DNA of 64,000 bases. Origin: Rhodocyclaceae bacterium (GTDB taxonomy: Bacteria; Pseudomonadota; Gammaproteobacteria; Burkholderiales; Rhodocyclaceae). A program made the translations under genes and the position numbers. The notes beneath the pieces were generated by a model that searched no databases, was not told where the DNA came from, and saw only the letters and a program-made list of their open reading frames with translations. Position 1 is the first letter of the stretch, and every line of letters starts with the position of its first letter. The stretch lies in contig JADJAS010000007.1 in assembly GCA_016704145.1 (NCBI GenBank), positions 1,116,001 through 1,180,000 on the forward strand. Reading direction: 5' to 3'. Shown here in pieces: positions 43,889 through 52,642 of this stretch.

Positions 43889-45672
43889 TCCACCCCGCCC
43901 AGGTAGGCTTCGATCACCGCCGGATTGCTTTGCACTTCCTCCGGCAGGCCCTCGGCGATCTTTTCACCGAATTCCATCACGACCACGCGATCGGCCAGGC
44001 CCATGACGAAGTCCATATCGTGCTCGACCAGCAGGATGCCCATGCCCTCGTCGCGCAGCTTGCGCAACAGCTCGGCCAAGGTTTCCTTCTCTAGATAGCG
44101 CAAGCCCGCCGCCGGTTCGTCGAGCAGCAGAAGACTCGGATCCGAGGCGAGCGCGCGCGCGATCTCGACGATGCGCTGCTGCCCCAGGGCGAGGTTGCCG
44201 GCGGCATCGAACATGGCGTCCACCAACCCAACCCGCTCGATCTGGCGCGCCGCCTCGGCAAGCAGGCGAGCCTCCTCGCCACGCTCGCCATGGACGGCGG
44301 CGGCTGCAACCCCGGCGCTACCGCGCTGGTGAGCGCCGATGGCAACATTTTCCAGCACCGACATCGCCGGCAGCAATCGTACGTGCTGGAACGTCCTACT
44401 CATGCCCCGCCTGGCGATTTCGCGCGAGCTGCGGCCATCCACCCGATCACCCAGAAAATGCACCTCGCCCGAGGTCGGCGGATCGACACCGGTCACCAGA
44501 TTGAACAACGTGCTCTTGCCCGCGCCATTCGGGCCGATCAAGGCCAGAATCTCACCCGCATGCACTTCGAGACTCATCTGGTTATTGGCGACCAGTCCGC
44601 CGAATTTCTTCACGGCATCCCGTACCTCCAGCAGCCTGGTGCCCACCGCCGGATGCGCCCGTCGCGCCAGCGGCTGGCCGGACGGCACTGCCCGCGCGGA
44701 GCGCTTCACTGGTACCACCCGTGCCAGCAACGGCCAGAGGCCGTCGCGGGCACGATGAAAAACAAAGATCATCAGCAGGCCGAACACGATGATCTCGAAA
44801 TTTCCCGAAGCACCAAACACCCGTGGCAGGAGATCCTGCAACCATTGCTTCAACACCGTGATCAGTCCCGCGCCCACCAGCGCGCCCCAGACGTGGCCGG
44901 CGCCGCCAATCACGGCCATGAACAGATATTCGATACCGATGTGCAAACCAAAGGGCGTCGGGTTCACGAAGCGCTGCATGTGCGCGTACAACCAGCCCGA
45001 TATTGCCGCAAACGCCGCCGCGACCAGGAAAATGACCATTTTCGACCTGGCGGTATCCACCCCCATGGCCTCGGCCATGATGCCGCCACCCTTCAAAGCC
45101 CGTATTGCCCTGCCTTCGCGTGAATCGAGCAGGTTCTGGGTCATCCAGACCGCGACCAGCAGAATCAGCCAGATCAGATAGTAAAGACGACGGCCATCGC
45201 GCAATTCGAAGCCAAACAGGCTGAGTGGCGGAATGCCGGTCATGCCAGTGTGGCCACCCAGAAATGACACATTACCGAACAGGAAGTACAGCGACATGCC
45301 CCAGGCCAGGGTACCGAGCGGCAGGTAGTGGCCGGAAAGCCTCAGGGTCAACAATCCCAGAATACCCGCCACGGCCAGGGTCACCAGCAAGCCGGCCACC
45401 AAAGTCAGCCATGGCGACGCGCCGAACCAGGAAAGCACCGCCGGGAGTTCCTCGGCCGTGGTCAGGTAGCCGGTGGTATAGGCTCCGAGTCCCACGAACG
45501 CTGCCTGGCCGAAGGAAGTGAGCCCTCCCACTCCGGTCAATAGCACCAACCCGAGCGCCACCAACGCATAGAGGCCGATATAGTTGAGCAGCGTAATATG
45601 GAACTCAGGCAGAACCAGCGGCCCGGCCATCAGCAAAACGAGAAGAATGCCAGAGAGAACGCGAGGACTCAC
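43885..45672 (-). CDS. Fused LivM permease-LivG ATPase
   Basis: The 595-aa protein joins two usually separate subunits. Residues 1-330 are a LivM-type permease with many helices (LNYIGLYALVALGLVLLTGV, GLTSFGQAAFVGLGAYTTGY). Residues 345-595 are a LivG-type ATPase (LIGPNGAGKSTLFNLVTGVD, LALGQQRIVEIARALASDPS, LLLDEPAAGL, EHDMDFVMGLADRVVVM). A Pro/Arg-rich linker joins them with no stop or frameshift. Natural fusions of this type occur in other proteobacteria. Copy 12 of the motif lies in the permease part. Confidence 0.93.
   Translation of the reverse strand: MSPRVLSGILLVLLMAGPLVLPEFHITLLNYIGLYALVALGLVLLTGVGGLTSFGQAAFVGLGAYTTGYLTTAEELPAVLSWFGASPWLTLVAGLLVTLAVAGILGLLTLRLSGHYLPLGTLAWGMSLYFLFGNVSFLGGHTGMTGIPPLSLFGFELRDGRRLYYLIWLILLVAVWMTQNLLDSREGRAIRALKGGGIMAEAMGVDTARSKMVIFLVAAAFAAISGWLYAHMQRFVNPTPFGLHIGIEYLFMAVIGGAGHVWGALVGAGLITVLKQWLQDLLPRVFGASGNFEIIVFGLLMIFVFHRARDGLWPLLARVVPVKRSARAVPSGQPLARRAHPAVGTRLLEVRDAVKKFGGLVANNQMSLEVHAGEILALIGPNGAGKSTLFNLVTGVDPPTSGEVHFLGDRVDGRSSREIARRGMSRTFQHVRLLPAMSVLENVAIGAHQRGSAGVAAAAVHGERGEEARLLAEAARQIERVGLVDAMFDAAGNLALGQQRIVEIARALASDPSLLLLDEPAAGLRYLEKETLAELLRKLRDEGMGILLVEHDMDFVMGLADRVVVMEFGEKIAEGLPEEVQSNPAVIEAYLGGVE
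45401..45423 (+). repeat. 23-bp dispersed motif, copy 12
   Basis: AAAGTCAG, centre CCATGGCGACG, CGCC. Antisense to livMG, which reads G-A-S-P-W-L-T-L. Confidence 0.9.
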
Positions 45673-46712
45673 TCCTCTTCCTCTTCAACGTGACGGGTGG
45701 TCATCGAGCGCCAGAGCAACACCGGAATAATCAACGTAAAAACAATGACTTCCTTGAACGCCGATGCCCAGAACGACGAGAAGGATTCGAGAAGTCCGAC
45801 CAGAATGGCGCCGGCAGCCGCGAGTGGATAGCTGACCATGCCGCCGACGATCGCGGCAACGAAGCCCTTGAGGCCGACCAGGAAGCCGGTGTCGTAATAG
45901 ATGGTGGTGATGGGCGCCACCAGGATGCCGGACATGGCGCCGATCGCCGCCGCCAGCAGGAAGCAGAGCTTGCCGGCCTGGGTGGTCGAAATCCCCATCA
46001 ACTGCGCACCGACCCGATTGATGGCGGTGGCCCGCAGGGCCTTGCCCCACAGGCTGCGCTCAAAAAACAGGTACAGCCCGACGATCAGCAGGAGGCTGGC
46101 GCCGATCACCCACAGCGTCTGCCCCGTGATGGTGACATCGCCCAACGAGAAGCTCGCTTCCGAGAAGGCCGGCGTGCGCGATCCTTCCGCGCCGAAGAAC
46201 AGCAGGCCGAGCCCGACCAGGGCCAGATGCACCGCCACCGAAACGATCAACAGCACGAGCACCGAGGCCGAGGCCAGCGGCTGATAAACCAGGCGATAGA
46301 TCATCGGTCCGAGCGGCACCACCAGCGCTAGTGCCAACACCACCTGCAACACCAGTGGCCAGTCGCCCGGCTTGGCCAGCAACACGATCGCGGCCAACAC
46401 CGCCGGATAGGCAAGATTCCACCCAAGCGCGAAAGTCAGCCGTCGTCGCCCGCCTCGAAGGCGCGATGACGAGGCCAATTCGATGATCGAGATCGCGATA
46501 CCCATGCCGATCAGCAACCACAGGGTGCCAGGCACCTTGGCCGCCTGGAAACTGGCCAGCGTCAGCGCGCCAAACGCGAGGAACTCCCCCTGGGGAATGA
46601 AGATCACCCGTGTTACGGCGAACACCAGCACGAGTGCCAGCGCCAGCAGCGCGTAGATGGCGCCATTGACGATGCCATCCTGGGCTAGCAGCAGGGCAAT
46701 CTGAATATCCAT
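45669..46712 (-). CDS. livH: Branched-chain amino acid-type ABC permease LivH
   Basis: The 347-aa permease starts MDIQIALLLAQDGIVNGAIY with ALLALALVLVFAVTRVIFIP and GLKGFVAAIVGGMVSYPLAA, typical LivH segments. It is longer than classical LivH (about 300), having an extra variable middle. It pairs with the LivM part of the fusion. Copy 13 of the motif is inside. Confidence 0.93.
   Translation of the reverse strand: MDIQIALLLAQDGIVNGAIYALLALALVLVFAVTRVIFIPQGEFLAFGALTLASFQAAKVPGTLWLLIGMGIAISIIELASSSRLRGGRRRLTFALGWNLAYPAVLAAIVLLAKPGDWPLVLQVVLALALVVPLGPMIYRLVYQPLASASVLVLLIVSVAVHLALVGLGLLFFGAEGSRTPAFSEASFSLGDVTITGQTLWVIGASLLLIVGLYLFFERSLWGKALRATAINRVGAQLMGISTTQAGKLCFLLAAAIGAMSGILVAPITTIYYDTGFLVGLKGFVAAIVGGMVSYPLAAAGAILVGLLESFSSFWASAFKEVIVFTLIIPVLLWRSMTTRHVEEEEE
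46432..46454 (+). repeat. 23-bp dispersed motif, copy 13
   Basis: AAAGTCAG, centre CCGTCGTCGCC, CGCC. Antisense to livH, which reads G-G-R-R-R-L-T-F. Confidence 0.88.
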
Positions 46713-46735
46713 GACCTATCTCGGCGAAAACGAAA

Positions 46736-46757
46736 AAGGCGCCATTGCAGGCGCCTT
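46736..46757 (-). terminator. Intrinsic terminator/attenuator between livK and livH
   Basis: AAGGCGCC and GGCGCCTT form an 8-bp stem around ATTGCA. In minus-strand reading a TTTTTCGTTTT run follows. Because livK lies upstream of livH on the same strand, partial read-through here would give more binding protein than membrane subunits. Confidence 0.85.
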
Positions 46758-46775
46758 GCCGCGATGTCGCAGTCC

Positions 46776-47924
46776 CTACTGCACCAGCTTCCAGCCACCA
46801 GCCTTGACCTCGACCATGACGCGGGCGCGCTGGTCAAAGCCCAGGTGATCCTGTGCCGACATGTTCACGATGCCATGCGATACGGTGACGTTCTTCAAGC
46901 CTTCCAGCGCGTCGCGCAAAGCGGCGCGGAATTCCTTGGTACCGGGCTGGGCCTTCTTCAATGCCGTGGGAATGGCGTTCTGCAAGAGTATTCCGGCATC
47001 CCAGGCGTGCGCGCCGAAAGTGGAGGTCGTTCCCTTGCCATGAGTCGCCTCGTACTTTGTCGTGTAATCCATCGCCACCTTCTTGATCGGATTGCCGTCG
47101 GGCAGCTGCCCCGCCACCAGCACGGGGCCCGCAGGCAGGAAGGTACCCTCGCAGTCCTTGCCGCACACGCGCAGGAAATCCATGTTGGCCACGCCGTGCG
47201 TCTGGTAATAGGCGCCCTTGTAGCCCTTCTCCTTCAAGGTCTTCTGCGGCAGAGCGGCGGGTGTGCCGGAGCCAGCCACCAGCACCGCATCCGGCTTGGC
47301 CGACATGACTTTCAGCGCCTGACCCGTCACCGATGTATCGGCACGGTTATAGCGCTCATTGGCGACGATCTTCAGCTTGCGCGCCTCGGCGATCTTGGAG
47401 AACTCCTGATACCAGCCTTCACCGTAGGCATCCGAAAAGCCGATGAACGCAACTGTTTGCACCTTGTTGTTGAGCATGTGCTCGACGATTGCCGTGGACA
47501 TCTGGATATCGTTTTGCGGCGTCTTGAACACCCACCTGACCTTGGGATTGGCCGTGTCGACGATCCGCGCCGATGCCGCCATTGAGATCATGGGTGTCTC
47601 GGCTTCGGCCGCCACGTCGATCATCGCCAGCGAGTTCGGCGTAATGGTCGAGCCGACCAGCACGTCGACCTTGTCCTCGGACAAGAGCTTGCGGGCGTTC
47701 TTCACCGCCGTCGTCGTGTCGGAGGCATCATCGAGCACGATGTAGTTGATCTTCTGGCCGCCGATGCTGGTCGGCATCAAGGCAAAGGTGTTCTTTTCAG
47801 GAATGCCCAGCGACGCGGCGGGGCCGGTCGCCGACAGCGTGACGCCCACGTTGATGTCGGCCTGCGACGCGCCAGCCAGTGCCATGATCATGCTACCGAC
47901 AAGCAGTTTCAGCTTCTTGTTCAT
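46776..47924 (-). CDS. livK: Branched-chain amino acid-type ABC substrate-binding protein
   Basis: The 382-aa protein has a signal peptide (MNKKLKLLVGSMIMALAGAS) and the peripla-BP_6 fold: INVGVTLSATGPAASLGIPE, VDVLVGSTITPNSLAMIDVA and TVAFIGFSDAYGEGWYQEF. Ligand may be branched-chain amino acids or other small amides or acids; it cannot be told from the sequence. A GGAGGAG ribosome site precedes the ATG. Confidence 0.93.
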   Translation of the reverse strand: MNKKLKLLVGSMIMALAGASQADINVGVTLSATGPAASLGIPEKNTFALMPTSIGGQKINYIVLDDASDTTTAVKNARKLLSEDKVDVLVGSTITPNSLAMIDVAAEAETPMISMAASARIVDTANPKVRWVFKTPQNDIQMSTAIVEHMLNNKVQTVAFIGFSDAYGEGWYQEFSKIAEARKLKIVANERYNRADTSVTGQALKVMSAKPDAVLVAGSGTPAALPQKTLKEKGYKGAYYQTHGVANMDFLRVCGKDCEGTFLPAGPVLVAGQLPDGNPIKKVAMDYTTKYEATHGKGTTSTFGAHAWDAGILLQNAIPTALKKAQPGTKEFRAALRDALEGLKNVTVSHGIVNMSAQDHLGFDQRARVMVEVKAGGWKLVQ

Positions 47925-47946
47925 CGAGGTCTCCTCCGGTGTCGAG

Positions 47947-48711
47947 CTAAGAAAGCAGCGTATCGTAGCCGAATTTGCCGATCAAGACAGTACTCACGAC
48001 AAGGAATATCACCCGCACGAAGCCGCTGCCATGCCGCAATGCGAGCCGGGTGCCGACCAGCGCACCGGCGATGTTGAAGGCGGCCATGGTCAGCGCCGTC
48101 AGCCAGAGGATATTGCCGCTCGGCACGAAGAAGCTCAGCGCGGCGGCGTTGGTGGTCAGGTTCACGATCTTGGCGGCGCTGGAAGCGCGCAGGAAATCCA
48201 GCCCGAACAGGCCGACGAAGGCGAAGATCATGAAGCTGCCCGCCCCTGGCCCAAAAAAGCCGTCGTAGAAGCCAAGCGCGGCGCCGACCAGCAGCGCACG
48301 AGAACGCAGCTGGTCGGGCGGCGGCGCGTGGCCGTGCAGCTTGCCGAAATCCGGCTTCAGTAGCGTGTAGACGACGACGAAGATCATCATCGCCAGCACC
48401 AGCGGCCGCACCACGTCGTTGGGCAGCCAGGCCACGGTCGCGGCACCGACGAAGGAGAAGACGAAGGCCGCCATCGAGGCCGGCAGCGCGATCTCCCAGG
48501 GCAGCGGAACCCGCCGCGCGTAGCGCCAAGCGGCGTTGGCGGTACCGAAGATGCTGGAACCCTTGTTGGTACCGAAGATGGTCGCCGGCGTTTCCGCCGG
48601 CAGCGCGTTGAACAGCGCCGGCACCTGAATCAGGCCGCCGCCACCCGCCACCGCATCGACAAAGCCGGCCAGCAACGCCGCCAGCGACAGCAGGACCAGC
48701 TCACTTGCCAA
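47947..48711 (-). CDS. TauE/SafE-family sulfite exporter-like permease
   Basis: The 254-aa protein has about eight helices: LLSLAALLAGFVDAVAGGGG near the N-terminus and GFYDGFFGPGAGSFMIFAFV, the two inverted-repeat signatures of the family. Members export sulfite, sulfoacetate or similar organosulfur anions. Its start overlaps the mnmE stop by 11 bp, so it is co-translated with mnmE. A link to the FccB-like gene is possible but not shown. Confidence 0.9.
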   Translation of the reverse strand: MASELVLLSLAALLAGFVDAVAGGGGLIQVPALFNALPAETPATIFGTNKGSSIFGTANAAWRYARRVPLPWEIALPASMAAFVFSFVGAATVAWLPNDVVRPLVLAMMIFVVVYTLLKPDFGKLHGHAPPPDQLRSRALLVGAALGFYDGFFGPGAGSFMIFAFVGLFGLDFLRASSAAKIVNLTTNAAALSFFVPSGNILWLTALTMAAFNIAGALVGTRLALRHGSGFVRVIFLVVSTVLIGKFGYDTLLS

Positions 48712-50053
48712 TGCAGAAGCTGCCGAAGATGACGCCGAGCAGATCGTCGGCGGTGAATTCCCCGGTAATGGCCGACAGTTCCTGCTGCGCCAGCCGTAGC
48801 TCCTCGGCCGACAGTTCCAGCCGCTGCAGTTCGTCGGCCGCCAAAGTCAGTCGTCGCGACGCGCCGGCCAGCGCGTCGAGATGCCGTTCGCGGGCCAGAA
48901 TCACGTCCTCGCCATGACCCCGCCAGCCGGCGACGCGCAGCAGCTCGTCGTGCAGCAGCGTCATGCCCTCGCCCGTTATGGCCGAGAGGCGCAAATGCAC
49001 CTGGCCATGGCTCTCGAAACGCCCGGCCGGCTGATGGGCAAGATCACACTTGTTCTCCACCACGACCCGTTCGACGGCGTCCGGCAAGCGGGCAGCGATG
49101 ACCTTGTCGGCCGGCGTCACGCCCGCCCGCGCATCGACGATCTGCAAGACCGCGTCCGCCTTGCCGATCTCCCGCCAGCTGCGTTCGACGCCGATCTTCT
49201 CGACCGGATCGTCGGTGTCGCGCAGGCCCGCCGTGTCGATGATATGCAACGGTATGCCTTCGACCTGGATGGTCTCGCGCAGCGCGTCGCGCGTGGTGCC
49301 GGCGATGTCGGTGACAATGGCCCGCTCCTCACCCGTCAGCTGGTTGAGCAGCGACGATTTGCCCACGTTCGGCAGCCCGGCCAGCACCACCGTCAGGCCG
49401 GTGCGCAGCAGGCTGCCCTGTCGCGCCCGGCCGCGCAGGGCTTCGAGCTCGGCGTGCAGCTTTGCCAGGCGCGGCACCAGGTCGGTGTCGCGCAGCGGGT
49501 CGATCTCCTCGTCTGGGAAATCCAGGGTCGCTTCCACCAGCATGCGCAGCTCGATCAACTGATCCACCAAGGCGTGCACCTGCCGCGAGAATTCCCCGGA
49601 CAGCGAACGCAGCGCCGAGCGCGCGGCCTGCGCCGTGCTGGCCTCGATGAGGTCGGCGACGGCTTCCGCCTGCGCCAGGTCGAGCTTGTCGTTGAGGAAG
49701 GCGCGGCGGGTGAATTCGCCCGGCTCGGCCCGCCGCGCACCCAGCTCGACGCAGCGGCTCACCAGTTCCTGCATCACCACCGGTCCGCCGTGACCTTGCA
49801 GTTCGAGCACATCCTCGCCGGTGAAGGAATGCGGCGCCGGGAAGTAGAGCAGGATGCCGCGATCGATGGCCGCACCGTCGGCCGCGCGAAAGTCAGCCAT
49901 GGTGGCTCGCCGCGGCGGCGGCCGCCGGCCGGTCAGTCGTTCGGCGAAATCGAGCAGGTTGTTGCCGGAGACACGCACCACGCCGATGCCGCCACGCCCG
50001 GGCGCGGTGGCGACGGCGGCTATCGTGTCGACGCTATTTGGCCTTGAGGCCAC
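48701..50053 (-). CDS. mnmE: tRNA modification GTPase MnmE
   Basis: The 450-aa protein starts at GTG 50053 (DTIAAVATAPGRGGIGVVRV, the tetrahydrofolate domain). The G domain has GLPNVGKSSLLNQ and DIAGTTRD, and the C-terminus is FCIGK with the conserved Cys. It partners MnmG in U34 modification. The start overlaps the yidC end by 20 bp. It contains two copies of the dispersed motif. Confidence 0.97.
   Translation of the reverse strand: MASRPNSVDTIAAVATAPGRGGIGVVRVSGNNLLDFAERLTGRRPPPRRATMADFRAADGAAIDRGILLYFPAPHSFTGEDVLELQGHGGPVVMQELVSRCVELGARRAEPGEFTRRAFLNDKLDLAQAEAVADLIEASTAQAARSALRSLSGEFSRQVHALVDQLIELRMLVEATLDFPDEEIDPLRDTDLVPRLAKLHAELEALRGRARQGSLLRTGLTVVLAGLPNVGKSSLLNQLTGEERAIVTDIAGTTRDALRETIQVEGIPLHIIDTAGLRDTDDPVEKIGVERSWREIGKADAVLQIVDARAGVTPADKVIAARLPDAVERVVVENKCDLAHQPAGRFESHGQVHLRLSAITGEGMTLLHDELLRVAGWRGHGEDVILARERHLDALAGASRRLTLAADELQRLELSAEELRLAQQELSAITGEFTADDLLGVIFGSFCIGK
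48843..48865 (+). repeat. 23-bp dispersed motif, copy 14
   Basis: AAAGTCAG, centre TCGTCGCGACG, CGCC. Antisense to mnmE, which reads G-A-S-R-R-L-T-L. Confidence 0.88.
49889..49911 (+). repeat. 23-bp dispersed motif, copy 15
   Basis: AAAGTCAG, centre CCATGGTGGCT, CGCC. Antisense to mnmE in another frame from copy 14, read as R-A-T-M-A-D-F. Confidence 0.88.
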
Positions 50054-51692
50054 TGGCCTCGATCATCCGGTTGACCTGCCACTGCTGGGCGATGGACAAC
50101 ACGTTGTTCACCGTCCAGTAGAGCACCAGACCCGCCGGAAAGAACAGGAACATGCCAGTGAACACGACGGGCATGATGAGCATGATCTTCGCCTGCATGG
50201 GATCCGGCGGCGTCGGGTTCAGCTTGGTCTGAATGAACATGGTCGCGCCCATGATCAGGGGCAAGATGAAGTAAGGATCCTTGATCGAGAGATCGTTGAT
50301 CCAGCCGAGCCACGGCGCACCGCGCATCTCGACGGTGCCGAGCAGCACCCAGTAAAGAGCGATGAACACGGGGATCTGTACCAGGATCGGCAGGCAGCCG
50401 CCGAGCGGATTGACTTTCTCCTTCTTGTACATCTCCATCATCGCCTGGTTCATGCGCTGCTTGTCGTCGCCGTAGGTTTCCTTCAGCTTCATGAGCTTGG
50501 GCGTCAGCACGCGCATCTTGGCCATCGACTTGTAGGACGCCGCCGACAGCGGGAAAAACGCCGCCTTGATCAGGATGGTGAGCACGATGATGGCCCAACC
50601 CCAGTTGCCGAGGAAGCCATGCAGCCATTGCAGCACCCAGAAAATCGGGGCGGCAATCATCGTCAGCCAGCCATAATCCACCACCAGATCAAGCCCGGGG
50701 GCAATCTTGGCCAGCTTTTCCTGTTCCTGCGGTCCCGCGTAAAGCGGAACCACCAGCTTGCCATTGGCTCCAGGGGCAACACTGGCGACGGACATGATGA
50801 CACCCACGGAATACATATCCTTGCCCACCTCCCGAGCAAAGAACTCGCGTTCCGCCGCGCCCTGGGGCAGCCAGGCGGAGACAAAGTAGTGCTGGACCAT
50901 GGCGACCCAGCCATCCTGACTCTTGGCGGGAATCTTCCCTTTCTTATCAGAGATATGGGAAAACTCTACTTTCTGGAACTTATCGGCGCTCGTGTAGAAG
51001 GCCGGTCCGGTGAAAGTCGCCATCATGGCGTTGGCGCCTTCCGGCGGCTGCCCATCACGGGTCAACTGGAAGTAAGCGTGGGGCACGAGGGTGTCGCCGC
51101 CGCCATTGACGAGATCGAACTCGACATCGATCAAATAACTGCCCCGCTTGAACACGTAGGTCTTGGCGACCTGGACCCCGGATGCCGTCATGGCCGTCAA
51201 GCGCACGCGCAGTTCGTTGTCGCCATCCTTGAGGTCGATATTGGCGGCGGGAAGCTGCCAAACGGTCTTGTGATTGGGCAGCCCCGGCCCAATCAGGCCA
51301 CTTTGTGCCGCATAGGCATGCTTGCCGTCGAACAGTATCAGGTTGCGCTGCTTGTCCTCGGCGGAGCGATGGCGCAGTAGTTCGAGGTGGATCAGGTCAC
51401 CGCCGGTCGCCGAGATTTCGGCGACGAACAGATCCGTTTTCGCCACGACTTTCGCCGATGCATCGCCGATGGTGGCCGGCATGCTGCCTTCCGCCAACGG
51501 CAAGGTGGCCGCCACCGCCTTCGAGGCCGGCGCCGGTACCTCCGAGGCGCCCGGGGATAACGCCCCGGCGGTCGAGACCGCCTGATGCGTGGCGGCTGGC
51601 GAATGCGGCACACCCTGCTTCTGCCAGGCTTCCCACAACATGATCAGTGAGAAGCTGAATATCAGGAAAAGGATGAGTCTCTGGTTATCCAT
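50034..51692 (-). CDS. yidC: Membrane protein insertase YidC
   Basis: The 552-aa protein starts MDNQRLILFLIFSFSLIMLW, has the large periplasmic beta-domain of Gram-negative YidC, then five membrane helices with AAFFPLSAASYKSMAKMRVL and LGGCLPILVQIPVFIALYWV. It inserts membrane proteins such as AtpE alone or with Sec. It is in the rpmH-rnpA-yidD-yidC-mnmE order. Confidence 0.97.
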   Translation of the reverse strand: MDNQRLILFLIFSFSLIMLWEAWQKQGVPHSPAATHQAVSTAGALSPGASEVPAPASKAVAATLPLAEGSMPATIGDASAKVVAKTDLFVAEISATGGDLIHLELLRHRSAEDKQRNLILFDGKHAYAAQSGLIGPGLPNHKTVWQLPAANIDLKDGDNELRVRLTAMTASGVQVAKTYVFKRGSYLIDVEFDLVNGGGDTLVPHAYFQLTRDGQPPEGANAMMATFTGPAFYTSADKFQKVEFSHISDKKGKIPAKSQDGWVAMVQHYFVSAWLPQGAAEREFFAREVGKDMYSVGVIMSVASVAPGANGKLVVPLYAGPQEQEKLAKIAPGLDLVVDYGWLTMIAAPIFWVLQWLHGFLGNWGWAIIVLTILIKAAFFPLSAASYKSMAKMRVLTPKLMKLKETYGDDKQRMNQAMMEMYKKEKVNPLGGCLPILVQIPVFIALYWVLLGTVEMRGAPWLGWINDLSIKDPYFILPLIMGATMFIQTKLNPTPPDPMQAKIMLIMPVVFTGMFLFFPAGLVLYWTVNNVLSIAQQWQVNRMIEASGLKAK

Positions 51693-51704
51693 TCTTCAAA
51701 ACAC

Positions 51705-51932
51705 TCAAGGAACCGGGTCGTAGCCGCCCGGATGCCACGGATGACAGCAACCGACGCGGCGTACCGAAAGCCAAAGACCTTTGACCACACCATGACGTCC
51801 GAGGCTTTCAATTGCGTATTCCGAACAACTCGGATGAAACCGGCAACTTCTTCCGAGCAACGGACTGATCACATACTGGTAGGCCCGTATCAACGCCACC
51901 AGGGGCATGACCAACCAGGGTTTCCGCTTCAT
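51705..51932 (-). CDS. yidD: Membrane protein insertion efficiency factor YidD
   Basis: The 75-aa protein has LIRAYQYVISPLLGRSCRFH, PSCSEYAIESLGRHG and GCCHPWHPGGYDPVP, the full family signature. It starts at ATG 51932, 4 bp inside the end of rnpA. It lies 12 bp before yidC. Confidence 0.95.
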   Translation of the reverse strand: MKRKPWLVMPLVALIRAYQYVISPLLGRSCRFHPSCSEYAIESLGRHGVVKGLWLSVRRVGCCHPWHPGGYDPVP

Positions 51933-52294
51933 GTCGCCAGGTTTGCCAGTAGCGCATCGACATCGGCTCGCCACGCCTTGCGTTGTGACAACCGCGCCCT
52001 GCCCGGTTCAAGACAAATCGGCTTGGCCAGCCGAATGACGACGTCGACCGGCGGTAGCGAAATCAGGCGGAGCCGAAACGATTCCCGCGCCAGCCGCCTA
52101 ACCAAGTTGCGCAACACCGCCTGCCGGGCCAGCTTCTTCGGAATTACCAGTCCCAGACGCGCTGACAAGGACTCATTGTGATGAAAGCGAAGTTCGAACA
52201 CCCCGCTCCGCAAGCGCCTGGATTCATTCAGTACCGACTTGAACTCGACAGGCCGCCGCAATCGCGCCGCGGAGGGATAGCGATGGCCGGCCAT
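51929..52294 (-). CDS. rnpA: Ribonuclease P protein component
   Basis: The protein is about 121 aa and starts AGHRYPSAARLRRPVEFKSV. Its signature is ARLGLVIPKKLARQAVLRNL followed by VRRLARESFR, the conserved RNR motif region. It binds the RNase P RNA for tRNA 5' processing. Starts at 52294, 52300 and 52309 are all possible; I use 52294. Ends overlapping yidD. Confidence 0.92.
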   Translation of the reverse strand: MAGHRYPSAARLRRPVEFKSVLNESRRLRSGVFELRFHHNESLSARLGLVIPKKLARQAVLRNLVRRLARESFRLRLISLPPVDVVIRLAKPICLEPGRARLSQRKAWRADVDALLANLAT

Positions 52295-52334
52295 CGCCAT
52301 GCCAGCCATTATCCGCGCCCAAGCCGCTAAGTGA

Positions 52335-52469
52335 TCAAACGCCCAGGCGATGACGGCCCTTGGCGCGCCGTGCCCGAATGACGGCCCGGCCGCCACGTGT
52401 GCGCATGCGCACCAGGAAACCATGCGTCCGCTTACGCCGCACGACTGAAGGTTGATAGGTTCGTTTCAT
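52335..52469 (-). CDS. rpmH: 50S ribosomal protein L34
   Basis: This 44-aa protein starts MKRTYQPSVVRRKRTHGFLV and continues RMRTRGGRAVIRARRAKGRH, a full-length L34. It starts the rpmH-rnpA-yidD-yidC operon, with a near-consensus promoter 30 bp upstream. Confidence 0.97.
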   Translation of the reverse strand: MKRTYQPSVVRRKRTHGFLVRMRTRGGRAVIRARRAKGRHRLGV

Positions 52470-52498
52470 GGGTATGGCCTTGTTCGGAGAAACGTGGG

Positions 52499-52527
52499 AT
52501 TACATCGTTCAGATGTGATTTTGTCAA
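52499..52527 (-). promoter_or_regulatory. Promoter of rpmH operon
   Basis: On the minus strand, TTGACA (52522-52527), a 17-bp spacer and TGTAAT (52499-52504), one mismatch from TATAAT. It lies 30 bp before the rpmH start and next to the DnaA box at 52549-52557. Confidence 0.8.
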
Positions 52528-52642
52528 GAATAAGTCGTACGCAACCCTTGTGGATAACTCCCTCGCAACCAGCTACAATTCCGCTCCAGTCGCCGGTAAA
52601 CTTCGGTGAAAATAATAATTACCATATTTTTCAATAACATCA
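52528..52642. promoter_or_regulatory. Candidate oriC/dnaA promoter region
   Basis: The rpmH-dnaA gap has a perfect DnaA box (TGTGGATAA, 52549-52557), a -10-like TACAAT (52574-52579) and an AT-rich stretch at 52607-52640 (AAAATAATAATTACC, ATATTTTTCAATAAC) that could unwind. Transcription diverges here. Only one clear DnaA box is present, so the neighbouring gap at 54053-54255 may contribute. Confidence 0.6.

Noticed and set aside
51001..51040. Another copy of the 23-bp motif near 51017 (AAAGTCGCC...)
   Set aside because: It departs from AGTCAG at the sixth base of the block and lacks CGCC at the right spacing.
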